Assembly: GCA_950295325.1 (NCBI GenBank)
Contig: OX485809.1
Span: 5,020,001 to 5,084,000 of the forward strand
DNA: 64,000 nt
Reading direction: 5' to 3'
Source: Polytrichum commune
Lineage: Eukaryota; Streptophyta; Polytrichopsida; Polytrichales; Polytrichaceae
Part shown: positions 57,757 to 64,000 of the stretch, piece by piece
Layout: each line of letters begins with the position of its first letter
How positions within the stretch are numbered: the stretch's first letter is position 1
Notes under the pieces: model-generated
Database searches by the model: none
The model's input: only the letters and a program-made list of their open reading frames with translations
Told to the model about the DNA's origin: nothing
Translations under genes and position numbers: made by a program

Positions 57757-59336
57757 ATGATGTCAGGATTGACTGCTGAAATCCTTGTGAAAGAGCAAGA
57801 TGAGGAGGTTGATAAATCTCTCGTTGTTAGTGATGTGTGGGAAGACCAGGCGGTCTTGCACAAACTTCAACAAGGGATATTTCCTCTTGGACTATCTTCT
57901 ATGGAACGAGATAGAGTTAGTCACCGGATAACAAGGTTTCGTTGGGCAAACGACTTGTTATTTCGTGTGTGCCGAACGGAACGAGGCGCATCGTTCCAAG
58001 GCCAGATCAAAGAGCTTCTTTGGTGTGGCAAGTGCACGAGGAGCTTGGACATTTTGGAGTACGAAGGACACACTCTATGTTGCGCAACCAATATTGGTGG
58101 ACTGGTATGTATCAACATGTTGCCACTTATGTTTCTCGGTGTGAAGTATGTGACCGGGTCAGGCCAAGTTTTAATACTTTGTCACCTCAACTTCAGCCTT
58201 TACCTATTATGGGCTTGGGATATCGTTGGTCTTTGGATTTTGCCGGACCGCTTACTATCACTCCACGTGGTTCCAAGTATGTGCTTATGATGGTGGAGCA
58301 TTTTAGTAAGTGGATTGAACTCGTGGCTCTTTCCCAAAATTCCTCAGAATTGGCAGCTATGGCATTTCTTGATCGAGTTTTGGCACGGTTTGGAGCACCT
58401 GCAGAGGTGTTGACGGAGCAAGGGAGAGAATTCTTTGGATCTTTCGAGGCTTTGTGTACCAAGGCTTTGATTGATCATCGGACAACTTCCAGAGATCACC
58501 CTGAGGCAGATGGCTTAGCTGAACGAGTTGTTCAGACGGTTAAGTGCGGTTTGCGGAAGTATGGATTGCTTCATGGCAACCATCGCGATTGGGACTTGAT
58601 GTTACCATGGATAGCAATGGGTTATCGTTTCAACAGGCAAGCATCTTTGGCATCCTATAGTCCTTACCAACTCTTGTATGGACGGGAACCAATTTTAGCT
58701 AGCTCAGTGCGAGAGAAATTGGCTCCTGTGGTAGACTTGGATGATCCAGATGTTTGGGCTCAATGTCTTCATGACCGAGCAACGTTCTTCCAAAAGGCCA
58801 TGCCTATGGCTATGGAGAACTTAAATATTGCTCAACATCGTGATACATTACGGTATGCCCGGATCCGCAGTGAAGCTTATCGACCTCAGGTTCGTAGATT
58901 TTCCAAGGGGGATTATGTTTACTTGCAACGGGAGGCGCCTACTACATTGGATGTCAAGGCTGGGCGCACGATTTTGCGGGTAAAAAATGTCTTGCCAAGT
59001 GGTATATTATTGCTTGAAGGCAAGGATGGACGGGAATATCGTGAGCATTCAAAGAATTGTGTTCCATGTCACCTTCCCATCGACGGCTCTGTGCATTCTG
59101 AGTTGGCGGTTGTACCACAGGGTCTGCCTTGTTATGTTTGTGGAGAGAAGAAAGGAGCTGCAACAATGTTATTGTGCGACCAATGTCAACATGGATGGCA
59201 CATGGCATGTTTGACACCTCCCCTTTTATTCTTCCTTCTGGCAATTGGGTTTGTCCTCGTTGTCGGAAAGCCTCTCATTCCGTGGCCGTTAATGGTCATG
59301 ATTGAGGATTTTGTGGATGTTTACCACATGTTTTAG
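57757..59336 (+). pseudogene. Integrase (Ty3/Gypsy), broken, with D-to-E change in the catalytic triad
   Basis: The N-terminal part (57757 to about 57965) ends at a frame change in a GTGTGTG run; the rest runs open to 59336. HHCC zinc-binding site: HEELGHFG and CEVCDRVRPS. Core: LDFAGPLT (first Asp, codon 58236). The second acidic position reads VLTEQGREF, so the normal Asp is Glu (codon 58416). Third position Glu in DGLAERVVQTV (codon 58521). C-terminal beta-barrel-like region: RFSKGDYVYLQREAP. Known role: insertion of cDNA into the host genome. The integrase of this copy is probably inactive because of both the frameshift and the triad change. A PHD finger follows in place of the chromodomain found in many plant Gypsy integrases. 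Confidence 0.88.
59130..59275 (+). pseudogene. PHD finger at the integrase C-terminus, frame-broken
   Basis: Cys4-His-Cys3 order: CYVC (59130), CDQC, GWHMAC, TPPL, then after a frame change near 59225 GNWVCPRC (59252-59263). All eight metal ligands, the Trp before His and the LTPP(L) signature are seen. Known role: PHD fingers read the histone H3 tail, often by K4 methylation state. Inference: in the source element it could guide integration to chromatin of a given state. Confidence 0.8.
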
Positions 59337-59630
59337 TGGTGAAGTTGTTATTTAGTTGGTTGGAAATTTTATGGGATTGAAAGTCACATTGAAAGAGTTA
59401 TCCAAGAATTCAACATAACTGGTTGAAGGCGATTAAGGATGGGGCTCAAATTGCACCCAGCCTATAGTTCTTGGATTACTTTCTCAGTCATGAGTTTAAT
59501 TCCTTAGATCACTACTACCCAATTGAATATGTATAGATGTAGCAACAACTTCATCATGTTCAACAACTCTACCAATGAGTGTGTTTGTTCCTAGCCGATT
59601 GGAGGGGCTCCTTATCTACTAGTGGGGGCA

Positions 59631-59737
59631 CTTGAAGAGGTGGTTGTTTAGCATTTTAGTTTGCTATTTTATGTTGCTAATTGATGTTGACGCCGACACT
59701 CAATCTGTTGTGTTTAACGATCTTAGTTTACACGACA
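59631..59737 (+). repeat. 107-bp duplication before the 3' LTR (copy X)
   Basis: Starts CTTGAAGAGGTGGTTGTTTA and ends TTTACACGACA. It recurs at 60172-60278 directly after the 3' LTR with one difference seen (CAATCTG against CGATCTG). It is preceded by AGTGGGGGCA, the best polypurine-tract-like stretch near the 3' end. Confidence 0.9.
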
Positions 59738-59739
59738 GC

Positions 59740-60170
59740 TGTCACGTGAGGTGACATCGGGGGCTAAGTCACGTCAATTTAGGAGTAAATGGACTCCACT
59801 AGGAGTCCATGTGTGTTAGGATGAGTAACGGACTCCATTGGGAGTCCTAGTTAGTTGTTCATCCACTCCATGGATGAACTCCACATAGGATTGGGGTTGT
59901 ATGGAGAGGAAGGCCTCTTGACTTGCCATTGTTGTCAAGTCAAGTCTTGTGAGTGTGTTTTGAGAGAGAGAGAGCTTGTTGTTGCTTTCTCATGGCTATG
60001 GTGTAGTAGATTATGAGTAAAGCCTTTGCATTCTTTCTCCACCACTTGCACTCTTGGATTCTCCCTTCGTGGAGTGAGAGATAGCTTGACTCTTGTGTGT
60101 GAATTTTAGAGTTTCTTAAGCTTTGTAAGGAGACATTTTAGTTTCTTAAGCTTGGAGAGAGAAACCCTCA
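59740..60170 (+). repeat. 3' LTR (431 bp)
   Basis: Same as 50348-50778 as far as I can compare by eye. It is preceded by copy X and followed by copy X'. Confidence 0.95.
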
Positions 60171-60171
60171 T

Positions 60172-60278
60172 CTTGAAGAGGTGGTTGTTTAGCATTTTAG
60201 TTTGCTATTTTATGTTGCTAATTGATGTTGACGCCGACACTCGATCTGTTGTGTTTAACGATCTTAGTTTACACGACA
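60172..60278 (+). repeat. 107-bp duplication after the 3' LTR (copy X')
   Basis: Second copy of 59631-59737. Followed by ACCC, which also precedes the 5' LTR. After the 5' LTR a remnant CTTGACA fits the first and last bases of this sequence joined at a GA, so the 5' LTR may once have carried it. Confidence 0.8.
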
Positions 60279-60312
60279 ACCCCACTCATATATTTTTTGG
60301 GATTCTATTGAC

Positions 60313-60339
<27 letters not shown>
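60313..60339. repeat. (AT)n microsatellite
   Basis: A run of about 13 AT dinucleotides in the right flank of the retrotransposon. Confidence 0.95.
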
Positions 60340-60345
<6 letters not shown>

Positions 60346-61331
60346 ATTCTTGATTATGTGTTGGTTTTGGGTATAACTACCTTAATGCTTATAATGTAAT
60401 GAGGATTTGCAATTTTACAAAGAGGAGCAACATGCTTGAAAACAAATCATAGTGAGGATTTAATCCATTGATATTAGATTTTGTGTTTGAATCCTAAAAT
60501 CTTTACAAATCATTTGTGGGTTTAAGAACCAATTAGAGTAGGAGTCACTATCCAAACCCCCCAAGATATTTGTTTTCACATTTTCTGGAAGAATTCTTAA
60601 AATTCTAAAAATGCTTATAATACAAATAAGCTCTAACAATATACCATATAAATTATTTTTGGCAACTCCAAATCATATTTACAAAAACTTGATTGTGCGG
60701 ACACTACATTTAGTTGTCTACCCTAATTCAAAGTCATAACATTGCTAACCTCCACCTGCCACTTACTTGAGGCACCAAAGGCCAAGAATACACATGTGGT
60801 TTTCAGAAAATGACGACTTCATTTGTAGTGCTGTGGCAAGGTCCCCATGAAAATGAAATATCTTTTATTCAGCTTGTTGAGGAAGGATGAGGGTCAGTAA
60901 TGTTATGATTGAGGGCCCTTTGTACTAATCCTTTTAGGAATAATCATGAAGCGAAGTTAAAATATTGCTTGAACAATACATTCCAAGAAATGTACGTTGT
61001 GGAAATTAAATCGGTTTTTATAGCAGGAGCAAACAAATGGATGCACTTCAAGAGTCTGTGGCCTCCTCAACACTTCAATTAATGAACAGGCGACTGAAGA
61101 ATTGTGCTGATCTGCCGTACGTAGACCTGCCTGGATCAATCATTTGACATCAATTACACGGAACACCATAGCTGATCGCTGCACTTCCAATGAGTGGTGA
61201 CCTCTTAATCATTCTTGTGTCAAAAGGAATTAGCCCGTGATTTAGATCAGAGCTGAATTAATCTTCAAGTGAACAGATTGAAGTTGTCAAGATTGTACAG
61301 GGAATAGTAACAAGCTCAGGAGCCGTGAAGC

Positions 61332-61420
61332 TCATCACCCCTGTCCAATATCTAGGATGATGGTAGATGTCCCACTTGGTATCACCGACATGAATCCTAG
61401 ATGTTGGACAGAAGTGATGA
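61332..61420. mobile_element. MITE-G hairpin, copy 1
   Basis: TCATCACCCCTGTCCAATAT then CTAGGAT pairs with ATCCTAG then ATGTTGGACAGAAGTGATGA (about 27-bp arms, few mismatches). Relatives are at 62391-62487 and 63508-63550. Confidence 0.65.
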
Positions 61421-61456
61421 ACTTTGACACACGCTTTTGAACTGTGACATACACTG

Positions 61457-61683
61457 ATATGTGCAATTAGGTTGGCTCATACCGAATTACTGGCATTCAC
61501 ACTATGTGGGTAATGTGTATTATCATAATAACAAAATACATGCAATATATCTTTCTATTGTAGTTGCTATATGGATGAATAAACAAAATTATAAGTTTTT
61601 GTGATTTGGACTTGGTTTTGGAAGATGATTTGCATTGGTAAAGAGTCTGAACTTATTTGTGAGGTCAACCAAATTGCACATAT
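61457..61683 (-). mobile_element. MITE-F, copy 2 (inverted relative to copy 1)
   Basis: Bounded by ATATGTGCAATTAGGTTGG and CCAAATTGCACATAT. The reverse complement aligns with 12594-12806. Confidence 0.6.
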
Positions 61684-62390
61684 CAATATAGAATGAACAT
61701 TTGATTTAGTTTAGCCCACACTACATATTGGACTTCTCATTGACCCATATTGAATTTTGTCACTAAGTGGCAACTAGAGAGGGTGTCATATGACACTTGA
61801 TCCTACTTGACAAGATTCATGAAGACCACTCCTAATTAATATGGCAGATCAGTTTTGATGCCACATTTATACTAGGTGTTTAGTGTACCAATATCTAACT
61901 TTATCTATCCAATATTAAGGATTGTGATAGATGTACCACGTGTGGTAGCATCTAACTACTCCATGTCCATTTTGGGAGTTTAAATCTACTAATTAAACTT
62001 TGAACCCTAATAACTTTTGCATATGAAGCTCAACTAAGACATATTTTGGTGCGTTGGGTTCCCTGTCAATTGCTAACGAGAATCATTTGAATATTGAAAC
62101 TTTTGAAATCTAATAACTTTGGAGGTTAAAGTGAAGATAAATTTAGCAGTGTCTACCTCACCTGTGCTGCACGATACAGTACTACCTGCATGATCGAGCA
62201 CATCTTACATGGCCATGATCGACTTGCAACAAGCTGGTTGCAGGTAAAGCTACAGGATGGAAACTTTTCAACTCCTCAATCTTTGTGGCAGCTGGAAATC
62301 ACCGGAAGGTGTGTAACTTGTACTGCGGGGTGACTTAAAAAATATTTGTCTCATCTGTAAGTTGACCCAACACAGGGGTCCTAAAGTATA

Positions 62391-62487
62391 TCAACCTCTG
62401 CTTCAATATCTAGGGGGATGATAGATGTGCTACTTGTCACCAGTGGCTCCATCTACATTATTCCTAGATACTGGTCAGAGGTGATGA
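62391..62487. mobile_element. MITE-G hairpin, copy 2
   Basis: TTCAATATCTAGG...GATGATAGATGT, then CCTAGATACTGGTCAGAGGT then GATGATGA. More diverged than copy 1. Confidence 0.5.
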
Positions 62488-63507
62488 TGACCTTTCACAC
62501 GATCCCCTTGTGGCAATATTGCCAGCATCGTATAACGCCACTAGGGTAGGCCTACTGCAGATACAGTCTCCAAACACAAAACATGAAACATGAACAACGT
62601 CTTTGAATCATGACTATGTGACATACATTAATTATTTTCAGGAAGTAGCATGCACCTCCTTTTACAACGTGGTTAGATATTCAAAGGGATCTGGTGAAAC
62701 GGAAAGTTAATCTCAACTGTATCTGTTGCAAAGGAGATTCAACTTTGTGGCCGCCTGCAGTGACAAAAGTACAATCTTGGTATGTATATTCATGTCAAGT
62801 GTTCACTTATAAGTATTATAATCAATAATAAGGTTGCAAAAACGACCTCCTGTGTTCAGAATTATATTTGGGCATCTATCAGTACTTTTCGTACAACTAT
62901 GGTTATGATGCCTGATCATTTGACAGTGGGTTTGAGGACACCTTTTTTTCTGTTTTTTTCTTTTTTTTCTTTTTCTTTCGAGAAGAGTCAGACCTAGCAG
63001 GGGAAAGTATAAGAGGGAATTTGCCTCGACAGTCTCCTCCGCAGTTTCATGTTGAGCAAACACTCCTTAGTCAGCTCCATCGAGCTGCTGCATGGTGTTT
63101 TAGCTGCAGTCAGGTAACATTTAATAGGTTTTAATTTTCTGCTGCGCAAAATTTGTGATGAAGGATATTGAGGCAATTAAATGGATGCGGGTGATTTAAT
63201 GTCGTGACAATGCATGTGCTTGTCTGAAGATTATCTTCTCCTTCTACCGATTTAATATCCGAAAACAAATTCATTTGCATGTCCACTCCTTAATTTATTT
63301 TGATCGAGTACCCGAAAAAGCAACAATTTGTGAGGGACCTGCTGGTTGATGCCGCCATTGCGGGTGTGGCTAAATTTGGTGCAATGATAGCAGCTTGCAA
63401 TGAGTTGTGTGGTATCTCTCAATTATGAGCTTGTATTTTAGTCTGCCATTCCTCATCAAACTCACCACCTCTGTTCCCAACACCTGGGATACTTTGATTT
63501 ATCAGTG

Positions 63508-63550
63508 CTATCACCCCGGTCCTAGATAATGGATACAGGTGATGAACTTC
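63508..63550. mobile_element. MITE-G hairpin, internally deleted copy 3
   Basis: TATCACCCCGGTCCTAGATA followed directly by ATGGATACAGGTGATGAACT: the two arms with almost no interior. Confidence 0.4.
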
Positions 63551-63819
63551 AGTGTAGGGGTAATAGGGTACCTGTGTGGTGTGCATTCACTCACAATAGA
63601 ATCAACCAACCATCGCCATTTGCATCAAGACCCAAATTAAAAAAGAAAGAAAGAAAAGAAGTTGTGATGAAGATTCCTAAATTTGTGTGAGCTTATGAGA
63701 TATTCGATGATCCGGCGCAACCAAACTCATCATGATGACGCTGCTTGTGACCCGGCTTGCAGAATTTCTCGAGAAATTATACCACTGAAGAGTCGTCATC
63801 AGCAGCCACGGGGCTGATC

Positions 63820-63960
63820 ATGTCTATCAGCTCCTTGAATCTGAGCTCCATAATGTCAAAGAGGCTTGTGGCGGTGCTCGTCATGTGTTTGGTGGTCGTG
63901 GTGGCTATGGCCGCCGCACCGGCCGCTGCCGCTGCCGCCAACACAAAAGATGATCAGCAG
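63820..63960 (+). CDS. First exon of a secreted protein (partial, runs off the window)
   Basis: 47 codons from the ATG at 63820 to a GT donor after 63960 (CAGCAG then GTAGTT). The protein starts MSISSLNLSSIMSKR, then a hydrophobic core LVAVLVMCLVVVVAMAAAPA and an Ala run, then NTKDDQQ. This is a clear signal peptide with a likely cleavage site in the Ala-rich part. A second in-frame ATG at 63853 (MSKRLVAV) would also give a good signal peptide. The rest of the gene lies beyond the right edge, so the family is unknown; small secreted plant proteins such as lipid-transfer or cell-wall proteins often begin this way. Confidence 0.6.
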
Positions 63961-64000
63961 GTAGTTGTTTCTAAATCACTTGTATATTTATATGAGTTGA

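Larger units (their letters stand above)
50348..60278 (+). mobile_element. Ty3/Gypsy LTR retrotransposon carrying a DNA methyltransferase and a PHD finger
   Basis: Order: 5' LTR, repeat-rich leader, Gag, protease, C5-methyltransferase, linker, reverse transcriptase, RNase H, integrase, PHD finger, short tail, 3' LTR. Protease before RT and integrase after RNase H is the Ty3/Gypsy order. The right end is uncertain. The second LTR ends at 60170, but a 107-bp sequence follows that also precedes this LTR. If the end is put at 60278 the element starts TG and ends CA and is flanked by ACCC on both sides (50344-50347 and 60279-60282). The coding part is broken by stops at 55025, 55820, 56162, 56734 and 57733 and by frame changes near 56550, 57965 and 59225. 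No primer-binding site is recognised. Confidence 0.92.
60340..63819. other. Intergenic region with small hairpin MITEs
   Basis: No gene is firmly supported. It holds MITE-F copy 2 and three hairpin elements of one family (MITE-G). A 42-codon open stretch at about 63294-63411 reads EYPKKQQFVRDLLVDAAIAG and then VAKFGAMIAACNELCG before a possible GT donor. It looks protein-like, but I recognise no family and cannot place neighbouring exons. A polypyrimidine run lies at 62943-62980. 63560-63819 should include the promoter of the edge gene. Confidence 0.5.

Noticed and set aside
60152-60340. 62-codon frame spanning the 3' LTR end and the AT microsatellite
   Set aside because: It starts in the LTR, runs through the 107-bp duplication and ends in Tyr-Ile repeats from (AT)n; not a gene.

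Overview
The window is nuclear DNA from a land plant. The evidence is split genes with GT-AG introns, plant-type homologues (an ALG1/TURAN mannosyltransferase, the DRT111/SFPS splicing factor, a FEI-like receptor kinase), Arabidopsis-type telomere boxes and a dense load of MITEs and other small transposons. Introns are many and mostly 0.1-1 kb. Gene style and the retrotransposon suggest a non-flowering plant (bryophyte, lycophyte or fern grade), but that is inference and I cannot name the species.

Layout, left to right. 1-2326 (-): a decayed spastin-like AAA ATPase (MIT plus AAA domains), with a nonsense codon, a frameshift and no Walker B exons. 4228-12009 (+): ALG1, 15 exons, 551 aa. 14975-16759 (+): DRT111/SFPS (G-patch plus RRM), 2 exons, 409 aa, behind a leader of degenerate tandem repeats that copy its own start-codon context. 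16760-30835: a gene-free transposon field holding MITEs of several families, a tandem array, foldback elements and a 78-bp near-perfect palindrome. 30836-38619 (+): an LRR receptor-like kinase, 14 exons, 640 aa, with one LRR per 72-nt exon and an HGD catalytic loop; a degenerate copy of its last exon follows. 42280-48066 (+): a mitochondrial-type zinc-free MDR quinone oxidoreductase (RTN4IP1-like), 8 exons, 366 aa. 63820 to the edge (+): the first exon of a secreted protein.

The exceptional feature is the LTR retrotransposon at about 50348-60278. It is a Ty3/Gypsy element (Gag with two zinc knuckles, DSGA protease, reverse transcriptase, RNase H, integrase) that also carries a C5 DNA methyltransferase domain of Dnmt3/DRM type in frame between protease and reverse transcriptase, and a PHD finger after the integrase. 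It could in principle write DNA methylation and read histone marks. Its two 431-bp LTRs look identical, yet its coding region holds several in-frame stops and frameshifts and a D-to-E change in the integrase triad. I recall one published report of methyltransferase-bearing retrotransposons in dinoflagellates and charophyte algae; the combination with a PHD finger in a land-plant element is what most deserves follow-up.

The four intact host genes are unrelated in function (ER N-glycosylation, splicing, receptor signalling, mitochondrial redox) and show no operon-like link. Their introns share repeat families (R1, R2, R3 and MITE-A), so much of the intron length here is transposon-derived.
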